Shown: positions 34,736 to 44,598 of the stretch, in pieces | Numbering within the stretch: position 1 is the first letter of the stretch | How the letters are laid out: each line of letters starts with the position of its first letter | Assembly (NCBI RefSeq): GCF_031928785.1 | Contig: NZ_JARQAL010000002.1 | DNA: 64,000 nucleotides | Source of the DNA: Enterococcus_C asini_A | Lineage (GTDB): Bacteria; Bacillota; Bacilli; Lactobacillales; Enterococcaceae | Reading direction: 5' to 3' (one strand) | Position numbers and translations under genes: made by a program | The notes under the pieces: generated by a model | Database searches by the model: none | What the model saw: only the letters and a program-made list of their open reading frames with translations | What the model was told of the DNA's origin: nothing

Positions 34736-37700
34736 ATGAATCGAAAACCAGCAGATGACCAGTTAATGTACGATCCTGCTTTTGAAAAAGATGCCTGTGG
34801 AATGGGCTTTATCGCCCAAAAAGACGGCAAGAGCTCACATTTATTAGTACAACGTGCCCTGACCATGTTAGCCCGGATGAATCACCGAGGCGGAACCGGA
34901 GCAGAACCGGATACTGGCGATGGTGCCGGTATTTTAATGGCTTTACCGGACTCTTTTTTTCAAAAAAAAGCCCAAGAGGCCGGACTTACCCTGCCGAAAA
35001 AAGATGAATATGCGGTGGGGATGTTGTTTTTACCGAAAGAAGAAAAGAAAAAAGCAGACTTAACTAAGGCTTTAGTTCAGGATATATTTGCAGCTGGCTT
35101 TGATGTGCTTTGGACTCGGGATGTGCCTTTTAATTTTTATAACTGTGGTCCTGGAGCTCAAGCGGTGATGCCTAGCTTTTTGCAAGTTTTTATTGAAAAA
35201 CCTCTGGATATAAAAGCTGGTCGTGACTTTGAAGACCACCTCTTTTCTCTGCGACGGAAACTAGAAAAAAGCTACGATGCCAATGAAGTTTCTCTTTGCA
35301 GTCTCTCATCAAAAACCATCGTTTATAAAGGCATGCTTCACGCTTATCAAGTGGCGGAGTTTTTCCCCGATTTAGTGGACCCGGCTATGAAGACAAGCAT
35401 TGCCTTAACTCATTCCCGCTTTTCAACCAATACTTTTCCTAGTTGGGATCGGGCGCAACCGTTCCGCTTTTTGGCTCACAATGGAGAAATCAATACTTTA
35501 CGGGGAGCCGAAAACTGGATGCACAGCCATAAAATTGAAATCTATAATGAGGACAATTCCGATTCGGCTAAATTGGAAAACTGTCTGGAGTACTTGTATC
35601 GCAATGGGCGGGATATTCCCCACGCGTTGATGATGTTAGTACCGGAAGCCTGGTCCAAACAGACCAATTTGTCGCCGGAATTGACCGCTTTTCATGAATA
35701 CAATGCCAGCTTTATGACCCCTTGGGATGGACCGGCAGCTTTGTGTTTTACCGATGGGGAAATTGTGGGGGCAGCTTTAGATCGAAACGGTCTGCGGCCA
35801 TCTAGGTATTCCATCACCGAAGACGGCTTTGTAATTGTGGCTTCTGAATCAGGAGTTGTGGATTTAGCGCCCAACACGGTGATTGAAAAAGGGGTTTTAG
35901 GTCCGGCCAATTTGTTCTTGGTGGACACCACCTGCGGGAAAATTTTCCGTAATGACGAATTAAAAGACAAATACGCTAAGGCGAAACCTTACGGGAAATG
36001 GTTAGCTAAAAATCGCTTAGAGTTAAGCAGTTTAACAAAACAAGCGTCAGTGAAACGGCATTTTGAAAAAGATGAACGTCAGCGATTGTGGAAGTTAAAT
36101 GGCTATACCGATGAAATGATCCGCACGGTGATTGCACCTATGGCTCAAAAAGGGGAAGAACCAGTAATTTCCATGGGTTATGATGCTCCTTTGGCAGTTT
36201 TAAGTGAGCGGCCTCAGTCCTTATTTACTTATTTTAAACAGCAATTTGCCCAAGTGACCAATCCGCCAATTGATGCTATTCGTGAAGAAGTAGTGATTGG
36301 CACGGAGCTCTTTTTAGGCCGGGATGGGGATATTAAACAAGATCTAGCCGACAACTGTCGCAAGTTAAAGGTCAATAGTCCGATTTTAGCCACTGATGAT
36401 TTTGAGAAATTATTAGCCCTTAATAAAGGTCTCCAAAAAACTGGTGTTCAATCAATTTTATACACTCGGGATACCGACAATCCCAATCGTCTACAACAAG
36501 CCTTAGAAGTCCTTTTCAAAGAAGCAGAAGCTCAAGTGGATGCTGGGGTATCGATTCTTGTTTTAAGTGACCGTAATCAAAAAGAAGGCCAGCTAGCAAT
36601 TCCCATTTTATTGGCAGTTTCCGGCTTGTATAACTATCTGGTGAAGCAAGGCAAAGGTTCTGCGGTCTCCTTAGTGGTGGATTCAGCGGAAGTTTGCGAA
36701 GTTCATCATTGTGCGGCTTTAATTGGGTATGGTGCCAGTGCGATCCATCCTTATTTAGCGTATGCTACGCTTGAGGTTTATCAATTGGAAGACAAAGCGG
36801 AAAACTATCGCAAAGCTTGTGAAAAAGGCTTAGTCAAAGTGATGTCTCGCATGGGGATTTCCACCGTGGCGGGCTATCAAGGGGCCCAATTATTTGAAGC
36901 ACTGGGGATTTCCAGTCAAGTTACAAAGCGCTACTTTACGGGCACCACATCTCGTATTGGCGGGTTAAACTTAACGCAAATTGAAGCAGAACAAGAAAAA
37001 CGCTATCAGGATGCTTTTGGCAGTCATGGGCAAGACTTTTTGGCTTCAGGAGGTAGTTTCCAATACAAAGCGGATGGAGAACATCATTTGTACAATCCCA
37101 AGACGATTTACAATTTCCAAAAAGCGGTACGCACAGGGGACTATGAGTTATACAAAACTTATGCTGAGGCAATCAATGAAGAAGCTTTGACCAATCCTAC
37201 TACTTTACGAGCGATGTGGGAGTTTCAAGGAGGCAACGCCATTCCTTTAGCTGAAGTAGAACCGGTAACCAGTATTGTGAAACGCTTTAAAGTCGGGGCG
37301 ATGTCTTATGGCTCGCTAAGTGAAGAAGCCCATAAGTGTTTAGCAGAAGCGATGAACTCTATTGGAGCGAAATCAAACTCTGGTGAAGGCGGCGAAAACC
37401 GGGATCGCTTCAAGCCTACAGCTGACGGACGGAATTTTAACAGTAAAATTAAACAAGTGGCGTCTGGCCGCTTTGGGGTCAATGCAGAATACTTAATGAG
37501 CGCCGAAGAGTTGCAAATTAAAGTCGCCCAAGGAGCGAAACCTGGTGAAGGGGGACAATTACCGGGAAATAAAGTCTTTCCTTGGGTCGCTGAAATTCGG
37601 GGTTCTACTCCTGGGGTTCGCCTGATTTCACCACCACCTCATCATGATATTTATTCTATTGAAGATTTGGCTCAGTTGATTTACGACTTAAAAGCCATCA

Positions 37701-39226
37701 ATCCCTATGCTCGGATTAACGTTAAATTGGTTTCATCCACTGGAGTCGGGACAATCGCTACCGGCGTTGTCAAAGCGGGAGCTGACGTGGTAGTAATTGC
37801 TGGCTACGATGGCGGAACCGGCGCTTCACCACGAAATTCGGTGCGAGATGCCGGACTGCCATTGGAAATGGGCTTAGCAGAGGCCCACCAAACCTTAGCT
37901 TTAAATAAATTGCGACAACGGGTGACTCTAGAAACCGATGGCAAGCTGATGAGTGGACGAGACATTGCCATTGCTACTTTGTTAGGCGCTGAAGAATACA
38001 GCTTTGCCACCTTAGCTTTAGTAGCCATTGGTTGTGTGATGATGCGGGTTTGTAGTTTAAACACTTGTCCAGTAGGGATTGCCACTCAAGATCCCAAATT
38101 ACGCCAGTTTTTTGCCGGTAAACCGGAATACGTGGTCAATATGATGTACTTTATGGCAGAAGACTTGCGAGAAATCATGGCAGAACTAGGCTTTAAAACC
38201 ATTGATGAAATGGTAGGGCACACGGAAGTCTTAAAACCCCGCTTTGTGGCGAAAGGCAAGGCGAAATCTTTAGACTTTAGCAAAATGTTGGGAACCACCA
38301 TTGGCATTGAGCGGAAGACTGTGGATCCCTTTTTGGAAAAACGGCAATGGCCGGAACTGGATCAATTTGCCAAAGGAGCCATTGAAAATAAACAGCCAGT
38401 GAGTGTAAGCAATGCCATTAACAACGTACAGCGTTCGGTGGGTGCCCGTATGGCAGGCTGGTTGGCAGAACGCTTCGGCAATTACAACTTGGATCCGGGG
38501 CTTTTGAACTACACTTATACAGGAATTGCCGGCCAAAGTTTTGGCGCTTTTACTGTCCAAGGCATGGAATTAAAACTGATTGGAGAAGCCAATGACTATG
38601 TAGGCAAAGGCTTAAGTGGGGGACGTTTGATTATCTTGCCCCCAGAAGATGCCGCTTATGATGTGGAAAATTCGCCAATTGTAGGCAATGTGGCTTGTTT
38701 TGGTGCCAGTCGTGGAGAGGGATTTTTCCGGGGCTTAGCGGGAGAACGTTTCTGTGTCCGCAATAGTGGAGCCAAAGTAGTTGTGGAAGGTGTAGGGGAT
38801 AATGGCTGTGAATATATGACCGGTGGCGTGGCGATAATTTTAGGCAATGTAGGCCGGAATTTTGCTGCTGGTATGAGTGGTGGTGTAGCTTATGTTTACG
38901 ATCCTGAGCAGACCTTTGCTGCTAAATGTAACAGAGAAATGGTGGATTTATATGCTCTTAAAGAAACTTCAGGAGATGAAGTCTTAGAAGAGCTGTTAGC
39001 CCAACACTTACACTTTACGGATTCTATAAAAGCAAAGAAAATTTTGGACAATTGGGAAGTAGAACAACAAAATTTTGTGAAAGTTTATCCAAAAGAATAC
39101 CATGCAGTTCAAGATGCCATGGTGGAATTTGGTGAAGCGGGCTTTGCTGGTTTGGAACAAGTCACCAAAGCCTTTGAAAAAGTTACCGGACAAATCCCAG
39201 TAGCCCTTGGAAAGGAGGGACGCTAA
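34736..39226 (+). CDS. gltB: Glutamate synthase (NADPH) large subunit
   Basis: Makes two glutamates from glutamine and 2-oxoglutarate together with the small subunit. A short propeptide precedes the predicted nucleophile Cys21 (KDACGMGF) of the N-terminal glutaminase domain (to about 430). The central domain, the FMN-binding synthase domain (GEGGENRDRF, KPGEGGQLPG, GYDGGTGASP) and the 3Fe-4S motif CSLNTCPVGIA follow. The C-terminal beta-helix domain is Gly-rich. The 1496-residue length is normal. The ATG follows GAGGTG. It forms a two-gene operon with gltD. Confidence 0.96.
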   Translation: MNRKPADDQLMYDPAFEKDACGMGFIAQKDGKSSHLLVQRALTMLARMNHRGGTGAEPDTGDGAGILMALPDSFFQKKAQEAGLTLPKKDEYAVGMLFLPKEEKKKADLTKALVQDIFAAGFDVLWTRDVPFNFYNCGPGAQAVMPSFLQVFIEKPLDIKAGRDFEDHLFSLRRKLEKSYDANEVSLCSLSSKTIVYKGMLHAYQVAEFFPDLVDPAMKTSIALTHSRFSTNTFPSWDRAQPFRFLAHNGEINTLRGAENWMHSHKIEIYNEDNSDSAKLENCLEYLYRNGRDIPHALMMLVPEAWSKQTNLSPELTAFHEYNASFMTPWDGPAALCFTDGEIVGAALDRNGLRPSRYSITEDGFVIVASESGVVDLAPNTVIEKGVLGPANLFLVDTTCGKIFRNDELKDKYAKAKPYGKWLAKNRLELSSLTKQASVKRHFEKDERQRLWKLNGYTDEMIRTVIAPMAQKGEEPVISMGYDAPLAVLSERPQSLFTYFKQQFAQVTNPPIDAIREEVVIGTELFLGRDGDIKQDLADNCRKLKVNSPILATDDFEKLLALNKGLQKTGVQSILYTRDTDNPNRLQQALEVLFKEAEAQVDAGVSILVLSDRNQKEGQLAIPILLAVSGLYNYLVKQGKGSAVSLVVDSAEVCEVHHCAALIGYGASAIHPYLAYATLEVYQLEDKAENYRKACEKGLVKVMSRMGISTVAGYQGAQLFEALGISSQVTKRYFTGTTSRIGGLNLTQIEAEQEKRYQDAFGSHGQDFLASGGSFQYKADGEHHLYNPKTIYNFQKAVRTGDYELYKTYAEAINEEALTNPTTLRAMWEFQGGNAIPLAEVEPVTSIVKRFKVGAMSYGSLSEEAHKCLAEAMNSIGAKSNSGEGGENRDRFKPTADGRNFNSKIKQVASGRFGVNAEYLMSAEELQIKVAQGAKPGEGGQLPGNKVFPWVAEIRGSTPGVRLISPPPHHDIYSIEDLAQLIYDLKAINPYARINVKLVSSTGVGTIATGVVKAGADVVVIAGYDGGTGASPRNSVRDAGLPLEMGLAEAHQTLALNKLRQRVTLETDGKLMSGRDIAIATLLGAEEYSFATLALVAIGCVMMRVCSLNTCPVGIATQDPKLRQFFAGKPEYVVNMMYFMAEDLREIMAELGFKTIDEMVGHTEVLKPRFVAKGKAKSLDFSKMLGTTIGIERKTVDPFLEKRQWPELDQFAKGAIENKQPVSVSNAINNVQRSVGARMAGWLAERFGNYNLDPGLLNYTYTGIAGQSFGAFTVQGMELKLIGEANDYVGKGLSGGRLIILPPEDAAYDVENSPIVGNVACFGASRGEGFFRGLAGERFCVRNSGAKVVVEGVGDNGCEYMTGGVAIILGNVGRNFAAGMSGGVAYVYDPEQTFAAKCNREMVDLYALKETSGDEVLEELLAQHLHFTDSIKAKKILDNWEVEQQNFVKVYPKEYHAVQDAMVEFGEAGFAGLEQVTKAFEKVTGQIPVALGKEGR

Positions 39227-39227
39227 G

Positions 39228-40667
39228 ATGGCAGATCCATTTGGCTTTTTAAAATATTCGAGAGTGGACAATCCTTATCGTCAAATCTCAGAACGGATTG
39301 GAGATTGGCAAGAACTCCAAATTCCATTAGAGGAGAAAGAGCGGCGAAAACAAGCTGCTCGCTGTATGAATTGCGGGATTCCTTTTTGTCATTCTGGGAG
39401 TTTTTACGGTAGCCAGCGCGCTGTTTCCGGCTGTCCCAACGATAACTTGATTCCTGAATGGAATGACCTCTTGTATCAAGGACAAGTTCAAGCCGCCTTT
39501 GAGCGCTTGGCCAGAACCAATCCTTTACCGGAAATGACCGGGCGAGTGTGCCCTGCTCCTTGTGAAAAAGGCTGTACCGAGTCTTTAAATGGGGATGGCG
39601 TGACGATTCATGATAATGAGCGCTATATCATTGATCAAGCCTTTGAAGCCGGTTGGGTCAAAGCAGAGGGACAACCTGGTGCGGCCACTGGTTTTAAAGT
39701 CGCAATTGTCGGATCTGGTCCGGCAGGGCTTGCTGCGGCTTGGCGTTTAAATCAATTAGGCCATCACGTTACTGTATTTGAACGCAGTGATCGTTTTGGT
39801 GGTCTCTTGATGTATGGGATTCCCAATATGAAACTGGATAAAGAGATCGTGCAACGACGGATTGATTTAATGGAAGAGTTAGGCATTGCCTTTGTGGCGA
39901 ATACAGAGGTTGGGGTAGACATCAGTTCAGAAAAATTAAGTCAGCAATTTGACCGAATTATTTTGGCTACTGGTGCGAGTGTGCCTCGAGATTTACCGGT
40001 GAAAGGGCGCCAGTTGCAAGGAATTCAATTTGCGGTGGACTACTTAACGGAAGTGACCAAAGACGTATTAAAACACGGCAAAGATGCCACTTCTAAAAAA
40101 TTAGCCGGCAAACACGTCATTGTGATTGGCGGAGGAGATACCGGTAACGACTGTGTAGGCGCGGCTATTCGCCAAGGGGCCAAAGAGGTTCGCCAGTTGG
40201 AAATCACTCCAGAATTACCAGCTAAACGAACGGCATCAAACCCTTGGCCGGAATATCCTTTTGTGGATAAAGTAGGATACGGACAAGCAGAAGCCCAAGC
40301 AGTTTACGGCAGACCGGTTTCTCAATACAGTACCTCTACCACTGGTTTTATTGGAGCGGAACGAGGACAGGTGATTGCCGTGGAAACGGTGAAAGTAGAT
40401 GAACAGTTTCAACCGATTGCCGGTACTGAAGAAGTCTTTAAAGCAGACTTGATTTTATTGGCCATGGGCTTTACCGGAGCGGAGCAAGCCTTGTTTGAAG
40501 CCTTTGATATTAAAGAAATAATGGATGACTACACCACCAATAACGAGCGAGTTTTAGTGGCAGGGGATGCCAAACGAGGACCAAGCTTAGTCATTTGGGG
40601 GATTCGAGAAGGACGTAAAGCGGCAGAAAAAGTCGATGCTTCCTTACGGTCATTGATTTATCAGTAG
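39228..40667 (+). CDS. gltD: Glutamate synthase (NADPH) small subunit
   Basis: Flavoprotein subunit that takes electrons from NADPH to the large subunit. The N-terminal Fe-S region has CMNCGIPFCHSG and CPAPCEKGC. The FAD-binding GSGPAGLAAAWRL, the NADPH-binding VIGGGDTGNDC and the C-terminal GDAKRGPSLVIWGIREGRKAA are present. The ATG at 39228 comes one base after the gltB stop, behind AAAGGAGG (39211-39218). The 479-residue length is normal. A strong bidirectional terminator follows. Confidence 0.96.
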   Translation: MADPFGFLKYSRVDNPYRQISERIGDWQELQIPLEEKERRKQAARCMNCGIPFCHSGSFYGSQRAVSGCPNDNLIPEWNDLLYQGQVQAAFERLARTNPLPEMTGRVCPAPCEKGCTESLNGDGVTIHDNERYIIDQAFEAGWVKAEGQPGAATGFKVAIVGSGPAGLAAAWRLNQLGHHVTVFERSDRFGGLLMYGIPNMKLDKEIVQRRIDLMEELGIAFVANTEVGVDISSEKLSQQFDRIILATGASVPRDLPVKGRQLQGIQFAVDYLTEVTKDVLKHGKDATSKKLAGKHVIVIGGGDTGNDCVGAAIRQGAKEVRQLEITPELPAKRTASNPWPEYPFVDKVGYGQAEAQAVYGRPVSQYSTSTTGFIGAERGQVIAVETVKVDEQFQPIAGTEEVFKADLILLAMGFTGAEQALFEAFDIKEIMDDYTTNNERVLVAGDAKRGPSLVIWGIREGRKAAEKVDASLRSLIYQ

Positions 40668-40681
40668 TTTATCTGGATTAA

Positions 40682-40730
40682 AAAAAGAGCAGGCTAACCG
40701 AGATTTTCCCCTCGGTAGCCTGCTCTTTTT
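40682..40730. terminator. Bidirectional terminator between gltD and zwf
   Basis: AAAAAGAGCAGGCTAACCGAG pairs with CTCGGTAGCCTGCTCTTTTT around an ATTTTCCC loop, with one mismatched pair; A and T runs serve both convergent operons. Confidence 0.92.
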
Positions 40731-40754
40731 GTGTCTTTAGTTTGTGTGTTGTGA

Positions 40755-42272
40755 TTATAACAAGTCCCGTTCTCGGTACCATTCTTCTGGTTGCCAAATC
40801 CATTCAAAGCCATCTTTTTTTACAAGTTCAAAAGCGGCCTCAGGACCCATTGTCCCGGCTTTGTAGTTAGGAAAGTCGGGTTTTTGTTCATCCCAAGTCT
40901 TGCGAATGGCATCCACAATGCGCCAAGATTGAGCGACTTCATCCCAGTGGGTAAAGTTGGTGGAATCCCCGTTTAAGGCATCTAAAATCAAGCGTTCATA
41001 GGCTTCAGGACTATTTTCCACGGTTTCAGCACTGTGACGATAGTCTAATTTCACCGGCGTTGTCTTAAAGTCAGGGCCGATTTCTTTGCCATTTAAAGTC
41101 AGACTAAAGCCTTCTGTAGGTTGAATGTAGATGGTGAGCACGTTTTCTGGTAATTGCCGTTCCTCACAGTCTTTGTGCACATCGGTTTTAAAAAGATTAA
41201 TGGGAACTTGCTTAAAGACGATGTTAATCCGAGTACCTTTTTCTGTTAGGCGTTTGCCGGTACGAATGTAAATCGGCACGCCAGACCAGCGGAAGTTGTC
41301 CACGGTAAAGCGTCCTGCCACAAAGGTTTCCGTGGTGGAATCAGCGGCCACGTTGGCTTCTTCGCGATAACCGAGAAATTCATTATCTTCTAGTTTGCCC
41401 GCTGCGTATTGCCCGCGAATGAAATAGCGATTGACTTCTTCTGGCGTGTAAATGCGCACCGCGTTTAACGCTTTGATTTTTTCTGCTCGAATCTCCTCAT
41501 CAGAAAAAGCAGCTGGCGGTTCCATTAACAATAAGGAAAGAATCTGTAAGATATGATTTTGAACCATATCTTTTAAAGCGCCGCTCTTGTCATAATAGCC
41601 GCCGCGGTCTTCCACGCCTAAACTTTCCGCTAAATTAATTTGCACATTGGCAATGTAGCGGTTGTTCCACATGGATTCAAAAAGATTATTGCCAAAACGG
41701 ATGGCAGAAATATTTTGAATCATTTCTTTGCCTAGATAATGATCAATTCGATAGACTTCTGATTCGGCAAAAGTAGCGGTGATTTCATCATTTAACGTGG
41801 TGGCACTGGCTAAATCAGAGCCAAAAGGTTTTTCAATCACCACTCGATGGAAACCACTGGTATCGGTCATTTTTTGAGCTTTTAATTCTTTGACAATCAC
41901 ACCAAAGAAAGAGGGCGACATAGCCAAGTAAAAGAGGCGGTTGCCTTTTAGTTGGTATTTTTCATCTAAAGAATCGCTGAGTTTTTTTAATGTAACGTAA
42001 TGCTCAGGATCTTGTACATCATGGGCTTGGTAGTAAAAATGACTAGCGAATTTTGCCACTTCTTGACTATCAGCTTCTAAATCGCTGATGGAATCTGCGA
42101 CAACGCTACGGAAATGTTCGTCACTCCATTCTCTACGGGCGGTCCCAATAACCGCAAAATGCTCTTGCAAATCGCCTTTACGATATAAACGAAAAAGGGA
42201 AGGGTAGAGCTTGCGATAAGCTAAATCCCCGGTGGCACCAAATATAGTGAACAGCACGTTATTTTCAGCCAT
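40755..42272 (-). CDS. zwf: Glucose-6-phosphate 1-dehydrogenase
   Basis: First enzyme of the oxidative pentose phosphate pathway, producing NADPH. The N-terminal NADP-binding FTIFGATGDLAYRKLYPSL, the active-site RIDHYLGKEMIQN and the DNFRWSGVPIYIRTGKRL segment are diagnostic. The 505-residue length is normal. The ATG at 42272 is nine bases after AAAGGAG; the ATG at 42281 abuts it. Its start overlaps the end of the upstream regulator gene by eight bases, so the two are translationally coupled. Confidence 0.96.
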   Translation of the reverse strand: MAENNVLFTIFGATGDLAYRKLYPSLFRLYRKGDLQEHFAVIGTARREWSDEHFRSVVADSISDLEADSQEVAKFASHFYYQAHDVQDPEHYVTLKKLSDSLDEKYQLKGNRLFYLAMSPSFFGVIVKELKAQKMTDTSGFHRVVIEKPFGSDLASATTLNDEITATFAESEVYRIDHYLGKEMIQNISAIRFGNNLFESMWNNRYIANVQINLAESLGVEDRGGYYDKSGALKDMVQNHILQILSLLLMEPPAAFSDEEIRAEKIKALNAVRIYTPEEVNRYFIRGQYAAGKLEDNEFLGYREEANVAADSTTETFVAGRFTVDNFRWSGVPIYIRTGKRLTEKGTRINIVFKQVPINLFKTDVHKDCEERQLPENVLTIYIQPTEGFSLTLNGKEIGPDFKTTPVKLDYRHSAETVENSPEAYERLILDALNGDSTNFTHWDEVAQSWRIVDAIRKTWDEQKPDFPNYKAGTMGPEAAFELVKKDGFEWIWQPEEWYRERDLL

Positions 42273-42933
42273 TGTTTTCATCTCCTTTGATTTGATCCAC
42301 AAAGATGGTCATTGCGGCTTTATGACTTACAGAACAGCTTTGCTTTTGATTAGTAATGGTAATGGGTCCTTCGTAGGCACCTTTATTTTCAATGGTGTAA
42401 CAATCGCCAATTTGAATGCCTAAAGATACGAGATAGTCCAATAATTCCTTTTCATCTAAAACGCGAGCGATACGAATGTTGTCGCCCACTTCGTATTCCG
42501 CTAAAGTAAGGCGGTTAATTTCTTGTACTTTTTCTTGAGCGCTAGGGATTACGCCACCATGGGGACATTGCTTTGGATCGCTTAAGTAGTCGGCTAAGCG
42601 TTGGGCTAATTTTTCAGAGGTGACATGTTCTAGGACTTCTGCATCATCATGGACTTCATTCCAGGTATAATTCAAGTGCTCCACTAGAAAGACTTCCCAC
42701 AAGCGGTGTTTTCGCAAAAGATCGCTTGCAGAAACTAAACCGGCTTCAGTGAGTTGCACCCCTTGATAAGCTGTATGGGCCACCAGACCTTCTTTAACCA
42801 GCTTGTTTAACATTTCGCTAACAGAAGCAGCTGAAACCGATAAGCCTGCTACGATTTGTTTATTGTTGATTTTTTGCTGGTCTCCCCCTAATTCTAAAAT
42901 CAGTTTTAAATAATCTTCCCGATTGGGTGTCAC
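42265..42933 (-). CDS. DtxR/MntR-family metal-dependent regulator
   Basis: A 222-residue metalloregulator. The N-terminal winged helix (about 1-70, with VSAASVSEMLNKLVKEGLV) is followed by a dimerisation and metal-binding domain (LRKHRLWEVFLVEHLNYTWNEVHDDAEVLEH and CPHGG) and a C-terminal FeoA/SH3-like domain. It resembles the manganese/iron repressors EfaR, MntR and ScaR. The best start is GTG 42933 (MTPNREDYL), nine bases after AAAGGA; ATG 42942 lies too close. It precedes and overlaps zwf. An operator-like repeat overlaps its promoter, which suggests autoregulation. Confidence 0.88.
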   Translation of the reverse strand: MTPNREDYLKLILELGGDQQKINNKQIVAGLSVSAASVSEMLNKLVKEGLVAHTAYQGVQLTEAGLVSASDLLRKHRLWEVFLVEHLNYTWNEVHDDAEVLEHVTSEKLAQRLADYLSDPKQCPHGGVIPSAQEKVQEINRLTLAEYEVGDNIRIARVLDEKELLDYLVSLGIQIGDCYTIENKGAYEGPITITNQKQSCSVSHKAAMTIFVDQIKGDENNG

Positions 42934-42966
42934 CGACCTCATTCCTTTCCAGTGAGCCTGACAATT

Positions 42967-43005
42967 AAAATTAGGTGTTCCTAGTTTTGTTGTCGACACT
43001 GTCAA
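42967..43005 (-). promoter_or_regulatory. Promoter and DtxR-type operator of the regulator-zwf operon
   Basis: On the minus strand, -35 TTGACA (43005-43000) is followed at 16 bases by a weak -10 TAGGAA (42983-42978). Over the -10 lies the inverted repeat AAAATTAGG-N4-CCTAGTTTT (42967-42988), with one mismatch between arms. The TTAGG/CCTAA core is typical of DtxR/EfaR-family operators. Confidence 0.7.
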
Positions 43006-43065
43006 TTTTACCAAAAAAAAGAAAGAATGGCTATTTATCATGACTGAGTAGGGGTTGCTTGCAAC

Positions 43066-43100
43066 AAAAAATCCGCGACTAATAAAGTCCCGGATTTTTT
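43066..43100 (-). terminator. Terminator of pepS
   Basis: AAAAAATCCGCGACT and AGTCCCGGATTTTTT form a long stem with one mismatch. On the minus strand it ends in a T run after the pepS stop. Confidence 0.85.
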
Positions 43101-43118
43101 AATCATTGAGGATAATGC

Positions 43119-44354
43119 TTATGCCCAATCTCCGTTGCGGAAGACTGGTACCACAGTACCGTCAGCTTTAATGCCATCGATATTCATTTGATCTGAACCC
43201 ACCATAAAGTCCACATGGGTGTGGCTGCGGTTTAAGCCCGCGTTAGCTAATTCTTCTTCACTCATTTCAGTGCCACCTGCTAGATTAAAAGCGTAAGCCG
43301 AACCAAAGGCTAAGTGATTTGAGGCATTTTCATCAAAGAGTGTATTGAAGAAAATAATACCCGATTGAGAAATAGGGGATGGGTCTGGCACTAAGGCAAC
43401 TTCACCTAAGTGTTTCGCTCCTTCATCTGTATCCAATAATTTGGCAAGCACGTCTTGTCCTTTCTCAGCGGAAAAGTCAACTACTTTCCCATCTTTAAAA
43501 GTGAATTTCATACCTGAGATGATATTTCCTGCATAGCTCAATGGTTTGGTGCTAGAGATCACACCATCTACTCGACGACTATCTGGAGCAGTGAAGACTT
43601 CTTCTGTAGGCATATTGGCCATGAATTTTTCACCCCGGCTATTAAAACTGCCAGCGCCTTCCCAGAGGTGATTTTCAGGCAGGCCAATTACGATATCAGT
43701 GCCAGGGGCAGTATAGTGTAAGCTAGTGAATTGTTCTTTGTTTAATTCCGCTGCTTTTTCTGCTAGTTTGGCGTCATGGGCTTTCCAAGCCGCTACGGGA
43801 TCATCACTGTAAATTCGCGTGGTTTTGAAGATTTCATCCCAAAGTTTTTCTTGCGCTGCAACAGCTTCTAATTCAGGGAAAACTTTTTGCGCCCATTCTT
43901 TTCCTGCTGCGGCAACCACTGTCCAGCTGATTTTATTGGCTTGGGTTGCTTTGCGAATATTGGCTAAAGCTTTTCCGCTGGCTTGTTGGTAGCTAGCTAC
44001 GCGATCGGCATCAGTACCAGCTAAAGCGTCAGGACTAGAAGAAACCACACTAATCCGGCTCGCTCCTTTGGCAAGCCAATCATCCCCGCGATCCACGATG
44101 TATTGTGGTAAATCTGTTAAGCGATCCTCTGCGGCATACAGGAAGAACTCTTTATTAATTGCATCATCACTCCACTGCAAAATGACCTCTGCTGCGCCTA
44201 GCTCATAGGCTTTTTTAGTGATTAAGCGAGCTAGGGGTGCTTGGTCTACGGCAATAGATAAAACCACAGTATGGCTTTTCTCTACATTAACTCCAACTTC
44301 TACGATTAATTGGGCGTATTTTTCTAAGTTTTGTTCAAAAGTTGTGTTTGGCAT
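43119..44354 (-). CDS. pepS: Aminopeptidase PepS, M29 family
   Basis: A 411-residue metallo-aminopeptidase of the M29 (AmpS/PepS) family, which trims small peptides in the cytoplasm. Family segments visible are MPTEEVFTAPDSRRVDG, FKDGKVVDFSAEKGQD, HLGEVALVPDPSPIS, NHLAFGSAYAF and RSHTHVDFMVGS, which carry the metal-binding Glu, His and Asp residues. The ATG follows CGGAGGG on the minus strand. It is monocistronic and faces away from the TetR gene. Confidence 0.94.
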   Translation of the reverse strand: MPNTTFEQNLEKYAQLIVEVGVNVEKSHTVVLSIAVDQAPLARLITKKAYELGAAEVILQWSDDAINKEFFLYAAEDRLTDLPQYIVDRGDDWLAKGASRISVVSSSPDALAGTDADRVASYQQASGKALANIRKATQANKISWTVVAAAGKEWAQKVFPELEAVAAQEKLWDEIFKTTRIYSDDPVAAWKAHDAKLAEKAAELNKEQFTSLHYTAPGTDIVIGLPENHLWEGAGSFNSRGEKFMANMPTEEVFTAPDSRRVDGVISSTKPLSYAGNIISGMKFTFKDGKVVDFSAEKGQDVLAKLLDTDEGAKHLGEVALVPDPSPISQSGIIFFNTLFDENASNHLAFGSAYAFNLAGGTEMSEEELANAGLNRSHTHVDFMVGSDQMNIDGIKADGTVVPVFRNGDWA

Positions 44355-44390
44355 GGTATCCCTCCGAGTTTGAATATTCTAAACATAATT

Positions 44391-44419
44391 ATGATAACAT
44401 CCTGACAATAGAGAAACAA
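44391..44419 (-). promoter_or_regulatory. Promoter of pepS
   Basis: On the minus strand, -35 TTGTTT (44419-44414), a 17-base spacer and an extended -10 TGT-TATCAT (-10 at 44396-44391). Confidence 0.65.
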
Positions 44420-44516
44420 CTAGTTGGATTGGGAAAGTGATTTGTCAAAAACTACTTTTTTACGGTCTAGATAACATGAAAAAGCAAAATTAAATGACGA
44501 AAATCACAAACTGTTT

Positions 44517-44545
44517 TTGAGTTTGAAAAAAAAACATGGTACAAT
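44517..44545 (+). promoter_or_regulatory. Promoter of the TetR-family gene
   Basis: -35 TTGAGT (44517-44522), a 17-base spacer and -10 TACAAT (44540-44545). The start lies 54 bases downstream. No clear operator palindrome is seen. Confidence 0.75.
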
Positions 44546-44598
44546 AATGATAACGAAAAAGTATGACAAGAAGTACATAAACGATAGGGAGAACGATT

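Noticed and set aside
44355..44390. CodY-like AATATTCTAAACATA upstream of pepS
   Set aside because: It matches only about 11 of 15 positions, within the range expected by chance in AT-rich DNA.
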